43,236 nucleotides of DNA from Clostridia bacterium (GCA_017441705.1 JAFRWU010000026.1:1-43236), one strand, 5' to 3'; positions 1 to 8,689 are shown, counted from the first letter of the stretch. Notes: generated by a model from the letters alone, not told the origin. Numbers and translations are program-made.

Positions 1-370
1 CTCAAGGGGAGACCATTAGCTGACGCGCTCCTCTTGAGCCTTCCCCTTGAGGGGCGCGGGTCTCCGGTGGAGACCTTTGAGCGCAAGCTCAAAAGCGCCG
101 ACCGAGCCGGCAGGCGAGACAGGTGGCTCGGCGCCAGCCGAGACGGATGAGGTGGCCCCCGCCGTCTGTTCCGCCCCCGGCGAACGCGCCGTTCCTCACC
201 GATCCACAAAAATAAACTTCCACCTCATCAGTCAGCCTCCCGGCTGACTGATGTCTTGCTGCGGCTCGGTCAGGGCAGGGTCTGGATCTCCACAGGAGAT
301 CCATTCAACACCGGCCCCTTCCTTCGGAAGCCCTCGAAGGGGAAGCCTTTACAGCGCTGACAGATGTCTC
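1..370. repeat. Modular non-coding repeat, copy A
   Basis: No convincing gene is seen here. Two blocks recur near position 8700-9000. Bases 21-49 are identical to 8948-8976 in the same orientation, and bases 260-348 match 8750-8837 in inverted orientation with a few changes. The inverted block contains a perfect 8-bp hairpin (GGATCTCC/GGAGATCC). Short open frames across it give low-complexity Arg/Pro/Ser-rich translations of the kind often wrongly annotated as proteins in clostridial genomes. It is probably a dispersed repeat or MITE-like element; its left edge lies outside the window. Confidence 0.6.
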
Positions 371-450
371 GCCGGGGAAAAGCCGCTTTCGATCCCGTCC
401 CGCCGCCCGGACTCTTTTGAACCTGTCGCCCGTTGAACGCTTTTCCCCAT

Positions 451-484
451 AAAAAAAGCGCCGCGCGGTTTTCCGCGCGGCGCT
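451..484 (-). terminator. Intrinsic terminator of the lipoprotein gene
   Basis: A perfect 12-bp GC-rich stem with a four-base loop is followed on the minus strand by a run of seven T. It lies just beyond the lipoprotein stop codon. Confidence 0.85.
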
Positions 485-492
485 CCGGCCTT

Positions 493-1152
493 TCAGACTC
501 CTTTTCTGATGGTCAGGACCGGACCGTTCTCCCCTTCGGAAAGGGTATAAACGATGTCGCCCTCCGTCCATACGGTGGAGCCGTTCTGGGTGACGGCGCC
601 GGGATTCATCCGCGTCACCGCGTCGGCGATCTCCTCCAGCGTGTGGTCCTTGCCGAAGGAGAGGGAAATGCCGGAAAGCCTGCCCTTTTCGTCGAAATCA
701 TAAAGCGAACTTCCGGCGAATCCCGCGTAGCGGTCGCCGTAGGAAAGCGAATTCTCATGATCCGGGGGAAGAGCGCCGCTTTCGCCGCGCGATTCCAGGA
801 TCTTGTCCCGGGTCATGTCGAAGAAGCCGCCGATGATACCGGACAGCAGATCGGTTTCGCTTTCGGCTTCGTTTTCGGTTTTCGTCCCGCCGTCGGTTTC
901 GGTTTCGGTTTCGCTTGCGGTTTCGCCCGTCCCGGCGTTTCCGGTTCCGGTTTCGGAGGGTGCGGTCCCGCTTCTCCCGGTCCCGGAGGATTGGGCGCCG
1001 GTTTCACTTTGCCGCGGAACGGTTTCGTTTTCGCTCACAGGACTTCCGTCTCCGGTTCCGGAGGCGGTGTCTCGGATGACGCCGTCTCTTCCGCAGGAGG
1101 CGAAAAGCGCAAGAAGAAGAGCGATACCGGTCCAGATCGCAGCTCTTTTCAT
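493..1152 (-). CDS. Secreted lipoprotein with Thr/Glu/Ser/Gly-rich linker
   Basis: Predicted lipoprotein of 219 residues. Residues 1-20 form a signal peptide: a basic start (MKRAA), a hydrophobic core and a lipobox ending FASC, with Cys20 as the likely lipidation site. Residues about 25-100 are a low-complexity linker rich in Thr, Glu, Ser and Gly, typical of a spacer that holds a domain away from the membrane. The last 120 residues form a compact domain of unknown function, with a DxxDEKGRLSGISL segment suggestive of a small beta-rich fold of the BLIP/SmpA type; that fold guess is weak. The start follows an AAAGGATAGGG ribosome site. It is a single-gene unit with its own terminator. Confidence 0.8.
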   Translation of the reverse strand: MKRAAIWTGIALLLALFASCGRDGVIRDTASGTGDGSPVSENETVPRQSETGAQSSGTGRSGTAPSETGTGNAGTGETASETETETDGGTKTENEAESETDLLSGIIGGFFDMTRDKILESRGESGALPPDHENSLSYGDRYAGFAGSSLYDFDEKGRLSGISLSFGKDHTLEEIADAVTRMNPGAVTQNGSTVWTEGDIVYTLSEGENGPVLTIRKGV

Positions 1153-1261
1153 AAAAACCCTATCCTTTCTTTCTGTGCATTCTTGCGATGCACCGATAGT
1201 ATGTCACGCCGGAGGAAATCGATTCGTCCGGGCGATTATGGAAAAGATTTCCATCGGCATG

Positions 1262-1295
1262 AAAAAAGCGCCGCCGTCACGCGTGACGGCGGCGC
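1262..1295 (-). terminator. Intrinsic terminator of pepD
   Basis: A 13-bp perfect inverted repeat (GCGCCGCCGTCAC and its complement) is followed on the minus strand by six T. It separates the dipeptidase gene from the lipoprotein gene. Confidence 0.85.
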
Positions 1296-1323
1296 TTGTC
1301 CCTTTTCCGTTTCCGTTTTTCGA

Positions 1324-2739
1324 TCAGAGAGAAGCGAGGATCTCCCGCACGTATTCATAGGTCCTTTTCACCGAGGGGATCGATAGCCGTTCCCTTGTGG
1401 TGTGGATGTCCCGCATGTCGGGACCGATGGACACCGCGTCCAGCCCCGGGAGCTTCGCGGCGAAGAGCCCGCATTCCAGACCGGCGTGGATCGCCTCCAC
1501 CACGGGCTCCCGGCCGGTTTTCTTTTTCCAGGTCTCGATCATCACCCGGCGCAGGCGGGAATCCTTTTTGTATTCCCAGGCGGGATAGTGGCCGCGGGTG
1601 GAGGAGGAACCTTCGAAATCGGCGGCGATCGAAGCGAGGGTCTCCAAAAGGATATCCTTGGAACGGTTGACCGAGCTTCTGACCGAGAAGGAGGCGAGAA
1701 GGCCGTCCCGGTCGGAACGCAGGATCCCCAGGTTGAGGGAGGTCTCCACCAGCCCTTCGATCTCCCTGCTCATCGCCTGTACGCCCGAGGGCAGCGCCGT
1801 GAGAAATGCGCACGCCTTCCGGGAATCGGCGGCGGTGAAGGCTGCGATCTCATCGGGGGCGTCCTCGACCCGGATCGCAAGGCCCGGGTCGGACGCGGTC
1901 CGGTTCTTTTCGACGAAGGCCGCGGCCAGGGCGGGAAGATCGGCGTCGGACGCGATCAGAGCCGAGGCCGAACGGGGGATGGCGTTGTCCTTCAGGCCGC
2001 CCTCGATCGACACGATCCGGAAGGAGGGGAGCGTCAGAAGGAATTCCGCGAGGACCCGGTTGGCGTTCAGACGGCCTTTGTTGATCTCGGTGCCGGAATG
2101 TCCGCCCTGAAGGCCGTCTGCGACGACCCTTTTCACCCCGCCCTTCAGCGAAACGCGGGACAGGGGGAGGGTCAGCTCGCACCGGGCGCCTCCGGCGCAG
2201 CTCACGGTCAGGATCCCTTCAGCCTCGGAATCGAGGTTCAGAAGGGTGCGCCCTTCGATCCATGCGGGATCCAGCCCGGCGGCTCCGTACATGCCGGTTT
2301 CCTCATCGGTGGTAAGAAGCACCTCCAGCGGCGGATGGAGAAGCGCTTCGTCCTCCAGAAGAGCGAGCCCCATGGCGGCGGCGATCCCGTCGTCGCCGCC
2401 GAGGGTGGTGTCCTTCGCGCCGATCCAGTCGCCGTCGACGAAGAGCGAAAGCCCGTCCTTCAGGAAATCGTGGGACGACGCGGGCTCTTTTTCGCACACC
2501 ATGTCCAGATGCCCCTGCAGGATCACGGGAGGGTGATCCTCATATCCCGGCGAGGCCGGCTTTTTGATCAGGACGTTGTTCCAAGCGTCCTGCTTTGCTT
2601 CCAGACCGTGCGTTTCGGCGAAATCCATACAGAAATCGCTGATCGCTTTCGTGTTGCCCGATCCGCGGGGAACGGCGGAGATCGCCTCGAAATAGAAAAA
2701 GACCCGTTCAGGAGAGAGCCCCTTCAGAATGTCGCTCAT
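1324..2739 (-). CDS. pepD: Aminoacyl-histidine dipeptidase (PepD-type, M20 family)
   Basis: Cytosolic zinc dipeptidase of 471 residues, close to the usual 480-490 of PepD. In this family it hydrolyses Xaa-His and other dipeptides. Visible M20 landmarks are an HLD metal motif in LQGHLDMVCE near residue 77, a DDG metal-bridging aspartate (GGDDGIAAAMGL), the catalytic Glu pair in TDEETGMYGA, and a C-terminal metal His region near SIGPDMRDIHTT. The N-terminal LKGLSPERVFFYFEAISAVPRGS block is diagnostic of PepD. The start is preceded by GAGGAAAGT and by a clear promoter. It is monocistronic. Confidence 0.93.
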   Translation of the reverse strand: MSDILKGLSPERVFFYFEAISAVPRGSGNTKAISDFCMDFAETHGLEAKQDAWNNVLIKKPASPGYEDHPPVILQGHLDMVCEKEPASSHDFLKDGLSLFVDGDWIGAKDTTLGGDDGIAAAMGLALLEDEALLHPPLEVLLTTDEETGMYGAAGLDPAWIEGRTLLNLDSEAEGILTVSCAGGARCELTLPLSRVSLKGGVKRVVADGLQGGHSGTEINKGRLNANRVLAEFLLTLPSFRIVSIEGGLKDNAIPRSASALIASDADLPALAAAFVEKNRTASDPGLAIRVEDAPDEIAAFTAADSRKACAFLTALPSGVQAMSREIEGLVETSLNLGILRSDRDGLLASFSVRSSVNRSKDILLETLASIAADFEGSSSTRGHYPAWEYKKDSRLRRVMIETWKKKTGREPVVEAIHAGLECGLFAAKLPGLDAVSIGPDMRDIHTTRERLSIPSVKRTYEYVREILASL

Positions 2740-2793
2740 ACTTTCCTCGTTTCCGTGCGGGCAGACGCCGCCCGCGCTTTTCTTTCGGATCCT

Positions 2794-2823
2794 ATTGTAT
2801 CACACTCCGGTCGTTTCTTTCAA
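2794..2823 (-). promoter_or_regulatory. Promoter of pepD
   Basis: Minus-strand -35 TTGAAA and -10 TACAAT with an 18-bp spacer. A TG one base before the -10 makes it an extended -10. The leader to pepD is about 50 nt. Confidence 0.7.
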
Positions 2824-2850
2824 GACGCGGCGGAAAAGAAAGGCGTTCGC

Positions 2851-2879
2851 TTGACTTTTTGTGTTCCGGTTTTTATAAT
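2851..2879 (+). promoter_or_regulatory. Promoter of the FAD oxidoreductase/glycosidase unit
   Basis: TTGACT, 17-bp spacer, TATAAT. It lies 32 bases before the first start codon and is divergent from the pepD promoter. Confidence 0.8.
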
Positions 2880-2911
2880 GAAAACAATCGGAAAGGCGGG
2901 AGGGAAATCGC

Positions 2912-4150
2912 ATGAGGATCGAAGAAAAGGCAAGGGAGATCCCCCTGGCGGGAGAATACGACGTGATCGTGGCCGGGGGAGGCGTTGCGGGGATCGCGGC
3001 GGCTCTTGCCGCGGCGCGGCACGGCGCGAAGACGCTGCTTCTGGAAAGGACCTATCTGCTCGGCGGTCTGGCGACGGCGGGGCTGGTCACCGTCTATCTG
3101 CCGCTTTGCGACGGAGAAGGGCATCAGGTCAGCTTCGGCCTGGCCGAAGAGCTCCTCCGGCTTTCGGTCAGCCGCGGCTTCGAGCCGGGCGGCGGGACCA
3201 TGCCCGACCGGGACGGCGGCGCGTGGCTCTTCCGGAACGATCCGGAGGAGCGGAAGCGGGAAAGATTCCAGGCGGAATTCAACGCGAACCTCTTCGCGCT
3301 CCTCGCGGAAAAGCTTCTCCGGGAAACCGGCGTGGAGATTCTTTACGGCGTGACCGTCGCGGACGTTCTGTCCGGAGACGGCGCGATCCGCGCGCTTGTC
3401 ACCGAAAGCAAAAGCGGCAGGGAGGCCTACCGGGCGCGCTCCTTCGTGGACGCCACGGGAGACGCGGATCTCGCGTATCTCGCGGGGGAGAAGACCCGGG
3501 AATTCGGCCAGGGAAACGTTCTTGCCGCCTGGTTTTACGAGTATCTCGCGCCGTATTACCGCCTCCGGATGGTAGGAACGGCGGATACGCCGGAGAAATA
3601 CAGGAAACCGGGGGAAACCGGGACCGGAACGAAACGGTACCGCGGGCTGGACGCGCGGGAAATCAGCGAGCTGACCTTCGCATCCCACGAAAGCGTGCTC
3701 GCTCATTTTCTGGAAAACGGAGGGATCGGCAGGGACCACGCGCTTGCGACCGTCGCCACGATCCCCCAGCTTCGCATGACCCGCAGGCTCGACGGGCTTT
3801 ATACCCTGGACGATACCGAGGACAAGGCGTATTTTGAGGACAGCGTCGGCATGATCTCCGACTGGCGAAAGCGCGGTCCGGTCTACGAGATCCCCTTCCG
3901 GACCCTGATCGGGCGGAAGTTCAGGAATCTCGTCGTGTGCGGCCGGATCGTTTCGGTGACCGACGCCATGTGGGATATCTCCCGGGTGATCCCGCCCTGC
4001 GCGGTGACGGGAGAAGCGGCGGGGACTGCGGCGGCCATGACGGATGATTTTCACGGGCTTGATATCCATGTGCTCCAGAAGAAGCTTATGGAAAACGGAG
4101 TCAGGCTCCATACCGGCGAGGTGCTCGCCGGATCCTGCGAAAAAGAATAA
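2912..4150 (+). CDS. FAD-dependent oxidoreductase (FAD_oxidored, PF12831-like)
   Basis: A 412-residue flavoprotein. The N-terminal Rossmann dinucleotide motif is GGGVAG (residues 22-27) followed by an acidic strand end (LLLE), as in the family; the second FAD contact GDADLAYLAGE is mid-protein. The C-terminal block CAVTGEAAGTAAAM is the conserved FAD-closing segment. Members are poorly characterised, often lie beside carbohydrate genes, and are thought to oxidise or reduce organic substrates. The start follows GGCGGGAGGG. The next gene, 43 bases downstream, encodes a clan GH-A glycosidase, so a role in processing a sugar or plant glycoside is plausible. The substrate is unknown. Confidence 0.85.
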   Translation: MRIEEKAREIPLAGEYDVIVAGGGVAGIAAALAAARHGAKTLLLERTYLLGGLATAGLVTVYLPLCDGEGHQVSFGLAEELLRLSVSRGFEPGGGTMPDRDGGAWLFRNDPEERKRERFQAEFNANLFALLAEKLLRETGVEILYGVTVADVLSGDGAIRALVTESKSGREAYRARSFVDATGDADLAYLAGEKTREFGQGNVLAAWFYEYLAPYYRLRMVGTADTPEKYRKPGETGTGTKRYRGLDAREISELTFASHESVLAHFLENGGIGRDHALATVATIPQLRMTRRLDGLYTLDDTEDKAYFEDSVGMISDWRKRGPVYEIPFRTLIGRKFRNLVVCGRIVSVTDAMWDISRVIPPCAVTGEAAGTAAAMTDDFHGLDIHVLQKKLMENGVRLHTGEVLAGSCEKE

Positions 4151-4193
4151 GGACGGTATCTCCGGCAGGTATACGTACGAAGGAGGAAAGAAT

Positions 4194-5537
4194 ATGGAAT
4201 TCGTGAACGTCAATTTCGATCATACGATCGGCAGGATCAAGCCCATGCATGCCGTCAACAACGGCCCGCTCGCGGGATCGGACGTCGAGCAGGTGAGAAG
4301 CAATTTTGACGATTACAAAGCCGCGGGGATCCCGTATGCCAGGAATCACGACGCTTCGTTCTGCTCTTCGTACGGCGGAGAACACACGGTCGACGTGCAT
4401 GCCGTGTTTCCGGACTTCTCGAAAAACCCCTATGACCCCCGCTCGTACGATTTCGCGCTCACCGACGACTATCTCGCGACCATCGTGAACGCGGGGACCA
4501 AAGTCTTTTACCGCCTCGGCTCGAAGATCGAACACTGGAGAAAAAAGTACGGTACGATCGTGCCGGCCGATTTCCGTAAATGGGCGGTCGTATGCGAACA
4601 TATCGTCCGGCATTATACCCTGGGCTGGGCGGACGGATTTCATTACGACGTTGAATACTGGGAGATCTGGAACGAGCCGGACGGCGTCAAGACCAACGGC
4701 GATCAGCCGAACTGGAGCGGGACGCCGGAACAGTTCTACGAGCTCTATATCACGGCGGCGACGCATCTGAAAAAGTGCTTTCCGGCTCTGAAGATCGGAG
4801 GCCCGGCGCTCAGCTGGGTGAAGAACGAGAAATGGCTCTCGGGTTTCCTGAAAGCCCTGACCGAAAACGGCGAAAGAGCGCCTCTGGACTTCTTTTCCTG
4901 GCATGCCTATCCGAACGATCCGGAGAGCATCCGGATCGACGCGGAATACGTCAGGAAGATCCTGGATGAGGCGGGCTTTGTGAAAACCGAAAGCATCCTG
5001 AACGAATGGAACTACATGGAAGGATGGACCGACCGGTTCGTGTCGACGATCCTGGGCATCATCGGCATGCGGGGGGCAGCTTTCACCGCGGCGGCGATGA
5101 CGACGGGGCAGAAGACGCCGATCGACATGATGATGTATTACGACGCGCGCGTCAATACGGTTTTCAACGGCATGTTCGACCTCTACACGATGAAGCCGCT
5201 CAAGGGATACTATCCTTTTGTGATGTTCTCGGCGCTCTACAAGGCGGGAAACGAAGCGGAAAGCACTTCGTCTCATGCGCATATCCACGTCGTGGCGGCG
5301 ACAGGCGAAACCGGGAAAGCCGCCATGATCACGTATTATTCCCCCGAAAAGGACGCCGGCCCCAAAGAGGTCGCGGTACGCCTTGCGGGCGGCAGCGGGA
5401 AAGAGCGCTGGCAGGCAAAGATCCTCGACAAAGACAGGACCATGGAAACGCTTCCCTGCCCGCCGTGCCGGGATGGGAGTCTGCGTTTCGAGTTGGAACC
5501 GGACAGCGTGCTCTTCCTTTCAGACGCCGAAGCGTGA
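4194..5537 (+). CDS. Clan GH-A glycoside hydrolase, GH39-like
   Basis: A 447-residue intracellular (no signal peptide) TIM-barrel glycosidase. The acid/base is probably Glu161 in WEIWNEPD and the nucleophile Glu271 in ILNEWNY, the spacing expected for clan GH-A. The strand FFSWHAYP near residue 235 fits GH39 (beta-xylosidase/alpha-L-iduronidase). The C-terminal 100 residues look like a beta-sandwich. The start at the ATG after AGGAGGAAAGA is preferred over an upstream in-frame ATG inside the previous gene, which has no ribosome site. It is likely cotranscribed with the flavoprotein gene. Substrate not deduced; assignment to GH39 rather than a neighbouring family is tentative. Confidence 0.8.
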   Translation: MEFVNVNFDHTIGRIKPMHAVNNGPLAGSDVEQVRSNFDDYKAAGIPYARNHDASFCSSYGGEHTVDVHAVFPDFSKNPYDPRSYDFALTDDYLATIVNAGTKVFYRLGSKIEHWRKKYGTIVPADFRKWAVVCEHIVRHYTLGWADGFHYDVEYWEIWNEPDGVKTNGDQPNWSGTPEQFYELYITAATHLKKCFPALKIGGPALSWVKNEKWLSGFLKALTENGERAPLDFFSWHAYPNDPESIRIDAEYVRKILDEAGFVKTESILNEWNYMEGWTDRFVSTILGIIGMRGAAFTAAAMTTGQKTPIDMMMYYDARVNTVFNGMFDLYTMKPLKGYYPFVMFSALYKAGNEAESTSSHAHIHVVAATGETGKAAMITYYSPEKDAGPKEVAVRLAGGSGKERWQAKILDKDRTMETLPCPPCRDGSLRFELEPDSVLFLSDAEA

Positions 5538-5587
5538 GCGAGGGAGAAACGAAGGCGGAAACGGTTCCCGGTCTTCCCTGCAAAGGC

Positions 5588-5620
5588 AATCCCCGGCGGG
5601 AGGTTCTCCCGCCGGGGATT
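5588..5620. terminator. Strong hairpin between convergent genes
   Basis: A perfect 14-bp stem with a five-base loop lies in the 117-bp gap between the plus-strand glycosidase and the minus-strand small gene. No long T-run follows on either strand, so it may stall or protect transcripts rather than act as a canonical terminator. Confidence 0.6.
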
Positions 5621-5654
5621 CGTGTGTGCGGCAGCGCAGGCCGGTGCAAAGCGG

Positions 5655-5834
5655 TCAATCGGGCCGCTCGTATTCCGGAAAGCGGCGGACCAGAAGCTCT
5701 CCTTCCCTCAGTCCCTCGGGCAGAAGCGCGAGCGCGACGGGATTCGGGTCCGCGCCGGCGGCGCTTTGTGCGGCAGGAAGAAGGAGCGCGTAGTCGCCAT
5801 CGATCCTCACCACGCGGTAAAGCGCTTCTTCCAT
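5655..5834 (-). CDS. Small 59-residue protein, DUF3006-like
   Basis: A small gene read directly from the minus strand. The product starts MEEALYRVVRIDGDYALLLP and ends LLPEGLREGELLVRRFPEYE. A RIDGDYALL start and a LLPEG(L)REGE(V/L)L end are the signature of DUF3006-type small beta proteins, which have no known activity. Its start lies three bases after the stop of the upstream gene and a GGAG site sits 11 bases before it, so translation is probably coupled. It is the last gene of the esterase unit. Confidence 0.7.
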   Translation of the reverse strand: MEEALYRVVRIDGDYALLLPAAQSAAGADPNPVALALLPEGLREGELLVRRFPEYERPD

Positions 5835-5837
5835 TCT

Positions 5838-6899
5838 TCATTCGCTCCTTTCAAAGGGTGGGCATGCGGCGTCCGGGGCAAACCGGTAAAGGTATACGTC
5901 GGTATACTCGCCTTCCGCGTTCGCTCCCTCGTGAGAGACGTAGTATCTTCCGTCGCCGAAGGAACAGAGCCCGGTGGAGCCGCAGGGGAAGGGGAAGCCG
6001 GAGATCCCTTCGGGTCCCCTGACCGGTCCCTCCTTCAGCGTGAGCTGCCACCCCTCTTCCCGGAGCCCCCGGAGCGGTCCGCGGCGCGGCGGGACGAGCC
6101 CGTCGGCGATATAGAGCGGGCAGTTCGGATATTTCCGCTTGAAGCCGGGATAGACCGCGAGGAGCCAGTCTCCGGTATAGCGGTCGTATTCCAGATTCTG
6201 CACGCCCCATTCGGTGTTGCCGGTGTAAAGAAAGAACTTGCCCGCGGGCTTCTCCGGTCCCGCGGTATGCATATCGCCCTGCGAAAGCGGCCGCGCGGTT
6301 TCCAGGATCTCGTCCGGATCGTAGGAGAGGATCACCTGATGGTCGTTGTCGTCCCGTTCGTCGTCCCGGTAAACGCCGTATGCCACCTTCAGGTATTCTT
6401 TGCCGTCCCGTTTCCCGAAGGCGGGGCCGAAGGTCGTCCCGTCGATGCCGGAGCAGCCGTATTTGTGCGGCTTCCCCTTCTCGCCTTTGCCGAGATAATC
6501 GCCGGTCACCTCGGAAAGAAAGGCGGCGCGCATCACGCCGTCCTTTTCAGCGTCCATCCCCGCCCGGTCAATCTTCCGCACGTCGAAGACGGCGGCGTAG
6601 AAAGCGGAGGAGATCTCGCCGGAAAGCCCCAGATGGTTATAGATGCCCCGGCCGATGTCGTCGTTTTTGTATTCCAGCGAGCCGTAGACCCGTCCGTCCT
6701 CCTCCCGGAAGGCGATACAGCCGAGGTGTCCGGTCAGTCCGGTCACGCTTCCGATCAGGTTCCCTTCCAGGTCGGTTTTCACCAGCGTGGTGGTAAAGGA
6801 AAAATAGAGGCGTTTGTTTTTCTTGTCCAGAGCGATCCCCTGACAGTGCGGCGTGGGGAAGACGCCGGAGAATACGTGGGAAGGAAAGACGTCAAGCAT
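5838..6899 (-). CDS. Conserved protein with beta-propeller-like repeats, unknown function
   Basis: A 353-residue cytoplasmic protein with no recognised catalytic motif. Regular blocks such as CQGIALDKKNKRLYFSF, GCIAFREEDGRVYGSL and WGVQNLEYDRYTGDWLLAV look like blades of an SMP-30/NHL-type beta-propeller (inference from pattern only). The ATG at MLDVFP is chosen because AGAAAGGGG lies 10 bases upstream; an upstream in-frame ATG would add 15 unlike residues. It follows two esterase genes on the same strand, separated by a GC-rich hairpin, and precedes the DUF3006-like gene with almost no gap. The operon setting suggests a role with ester or glycan substrates; not established. Confidence 0.65.
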   Translation of the reverse strand: MLDVFPSHVFSGVFPTPHCQGIALDKKNKRLYFSFTTTLVKTDLEGNLIGSVTGLTGHLGCIAFREEDGRVYGSLEYKNDDIGRGIYNHLGLSGEISSAFYAAVFDVRKIDRAGMDAEKDGVMRAAFLSEVTGDYLGKGEKGKPHKYGCSGIDGTTFGPAFGKRDGKEYLKVAYGVYRDDERDDNDHQVILSYDPDEILETARPLSQGDMHTAGPEKPAGKFFLYTGNTEWGVQNLEYDRYTGDWLLAVYPGFKRKYPNCPLYIADGLVPPRRGPLRGLREEGWQLTLKEGPVRGPEGISGFPFPCGSTGLCSFGDGRYYVSHEGANAEGEYTDVYLYRFAPDAACPPFERSE

Positions 6900-6940
6900 C
6901 GCACGAAGCCCCTTTCTTGCGAGAGATGCGTTTTCTGTGC

Positions 6941-6974
6941 GCACGGCGCCCCCGTACCGCCGGGGGCGCCGTGC
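6941..6974. other. GC-rich 14-bp hairpin between esterase and downstream gene
   Basis: A perfect 14-bp inverted repeat with a six-base loop. On the minus strand, where the genes run, no T-run follows; the short T4 is on the plus side. It may lower expression of the downstream genes or stabilise the esterase transcript. Confidence 0.5.
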
Positions 6975-6987
6975 TTTTCATAAAGGA

Positions 6988-7803
6988 TCAGTTGCGGATA
7001 TCCGCTTGCTTCTCCAGACCGATGTACCGGAGAAAATGCTGGATATGCTCGTCCCAGTATTCCCAGGTGTGGGCGCCGGGATCCTCTTCGTACACGTAAT
7101 CGAAGGGGTTGCCCTCGAAGGACAGGAAGAAATCGCGGGTAAAATGCGCGCTCTGGGTCAGGAAGTCCTCGCTGCCGCAGGAATGATAGATCCTGGGGAC
7201 CGGCTTGCCCTCGGCGAGGATGGCCTTCGCCTGGAACACGGGATCCTCCTCGGTGCCGCGCAGATCGCGGTCGCCGTAGACGGCCTCGCTGCGCTTCTTC
7301 CAGCGGGCGTCCCCGCCTCTCCGGCGGGCGCGGTTCCCCACGTGGGAGATGCCGGCCGAAAGGCATCCGATGGCCGCGTATTTTTCGGGATTGGCAAGGC
7401 CGATCTTCATGCAGCCGAAGCCGCCCATGGAAAGGCCGGCGATGAAATTGTCCTCGCGCTTGTCGGAAAAGCCGAAGAATTCGCGCATCACTTCAGGGAG
7501 CTCTTTGGATACGAAGGTGTAGTATTTCCCGCCGTGCGCCATGTCGGCATAGGAGGAAAGCTGGACCCCGGGCATCACCACGGCAAGACCGAGGGGCGCG
7601 GCGTACCGCTCGATGGAGGTGCGTCTCTGCCAGATGGTCTCGTCGTCGGACGCGCCGTGCAGGAGCCAGAGGACGGGGGTGCCGCCCGAGCGTTCGGCGG
7701 TTTCCATGCCGATCAGGCGGCTGGCCTTCTGGGGAAGGATCACGTCGCAGGTGACGTCCATGCCCAGGACCCTGGAGAAATAATCCACTTTAACGAGCGC
7801 CAT
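6988..7803 (-). CDS. Serine esterase, EstA/tributyrin-esterase-like (second of a tandem pair)
   Basis: A 271-residue cytosolic alpha/beta-hydrolase of the esterase-D/antigen-85-like family, which includes tributyrin, acetyl-xylan and feruloyl esterases. The nucleophile is Ser125 in GLSMGG. The WLLHG oxyanion-hole segment is near residue 47, the acid is probably Asp in GSEDFLTQ, and the His lies in GAHTWEYWDEH. Its ATG shares one base with the stop codon of the upstream paralogue (TAATG), so translation is coupled. The pair has a similar layout but differs clearly in sequence, suggesting different acyl substrates. No signal peptide is present, so the substrate must be imported or cytosolic. 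Confidence 0.87.
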   Translation of the reverse strand: MALVKVDYFSRVLGMDVTCDVILPQKASRLIGMETAERSGGTPVLWLLHGASDDETIWQRRTSIERYAAPLGLAVVMPGVQLSSYADMAHGGKYYTFVSKELPEVMREFFGFSDKREDNFIAGLSMGGFGCMKIGLANPEKYAAIGCLSAGISHVGNRARRRGGDARWKKRSEAVYGDRDLRGTEEDPVFQAKAILAEGKPVPRIYHSCGSEDFLTQSAHFTRDFFLSFEGNPFDYVYEEDPGAHTWEYWDEHIQHFLRYIGLEKQADIRN

Positions 7804-8579
7804 TATTTAGCCCCCTTTCTCGGAAAGCCCATGAAGTCCATAACGTTCTGAATGTGTTCGTCCCAGTATTTCCACTGATGATCGCCGGCGGACCAGGTAT
7901 CGGTGACGTCGAAGCCGAGCTTCTTCAGCTTTCTGACCGCGCGGCGGTTGTTCTGACAGAGGAAATCCTGTTTTCCGCACCAGGTGAAGATCCGGGGCTT
8001 GGGAAGACCGGAGGCGGCGAGCTTTTCGGCCTCCAGGAGAGGATCGTTCCCCTCGGCGCGCAGTCTTCTGAGACTGCCGAAGGCGTTTTCAAAGACGGCG
8101 GCGCTTTCGCTCTTTACCGCGTCCTTGTAAAGCGAGGAGATATCCAGCGCTCCGGAAAGGCATCCGGCGGCCGCAAAGGTTTCGGGGCATTTGATCGCGC
8201 ATTTCAGGGCGCCGTAGCCGCCCATGGAAAGCCCCGCCACGAAGGTATCCTCCCGCGCCTTGGACATGCCGGGGAAGAAGGTGCGGCAGATGGAGGGCAG
8301 CTCGGAGGAGATGAAGGTGAAATAATCGTAGCCGTAAACCATATCGGTGTACCAGCCGAGGGCCGTCGTGGGCATGACCACGGCGATCCCGCGTTCCCGG
8401 GCGTACCGCTCGATCGAGGTGAAGCGGCACCAGGCGTTGTGGTCGTCCGACATGCCGTGCAGAAGATACAGCACGGGATAGGGTTTTTTGACCTCTTCGC
8501 CCGGCTCCGGCAGGATGACGTTCATCGAAGTGGACATCCCCAGCGCGTCGGAGAAGAAGTTGACGTTGAGCAGCGCCAT
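7803..8579 (-). CDS. Serine esterase, EstA/tributyrin-esterase-like (first of a tandem pair)
   Basis: A 258-residue cytosolic esterase of the same family as its downstream neighbour. The nucleophile is Ser118 in GLSMGG, the oxyanion segment is LYLLHGMSDDHNAW (about residues 37-50), the probable acid is Asp in CGKQDFLCQ, and the His is in AGDHQWKYWDEH. The start follows a strong AAGGAGG site eight bases upstream and a TTGCAA/TATGAT promoter. Both paralogues begin MAL, then VxFFS or VDYFS, and GM, indicating a tandem duplication. Deacylation of hemicellulose oligosaccharides is a reasonable guess, but nothing here fixes the substrate. Confidence 0.88.
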   Translation of the reverse strand: MALLNVNFFSDALGMSTSMNVILPEPGEEVKKPYPVLYLLHGMSDDHNAWCRFTSIERYARERGIAVVMPTTALGWYTDMVYGYDYFTFISSELPSICRTFFPGMSKAREDTFVAGLSMGGYGALKCAIKCPETFAAAGCLSGALDISSLYKDAVKSESAAVFENAFGSLRRLRAEGNDPLLEAEKLAASGLPKPRIFTWCGKQDFLCQNNRRAVRKLKKLGFDVTDTWSAGDHQWKYWDEHIQNVMDFMGFPRKGAK

Positions 8580-8605
8580 AAGAATTACCTCCTTGTTTTT
8601 CTTTC

Positions 8606-8634
8606 ATCATAGCATACGGGAAGGCGGATTGCAA
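8606..8634 (-). promoter_or_regulatory. Promoter of the esterase unit
   Basis: Minus-strand TTGCAA, 17-bp spacer, TATGAT; the -10 is 27 bases before the first esterase start codon. Confidence 0.75.
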
Positions 8635-8689
8635 GAAGGAAAGCCGAAAGTGTCGTGCCGGATCGGAGAAAGCGGCGAACCCGCCCGGC

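Noticed and set aside
1402..3837. 811-codon plus-strand open frame
   Set aside because: It spans pepD in antisense and then the FAD gene out of frame; composition artefact.
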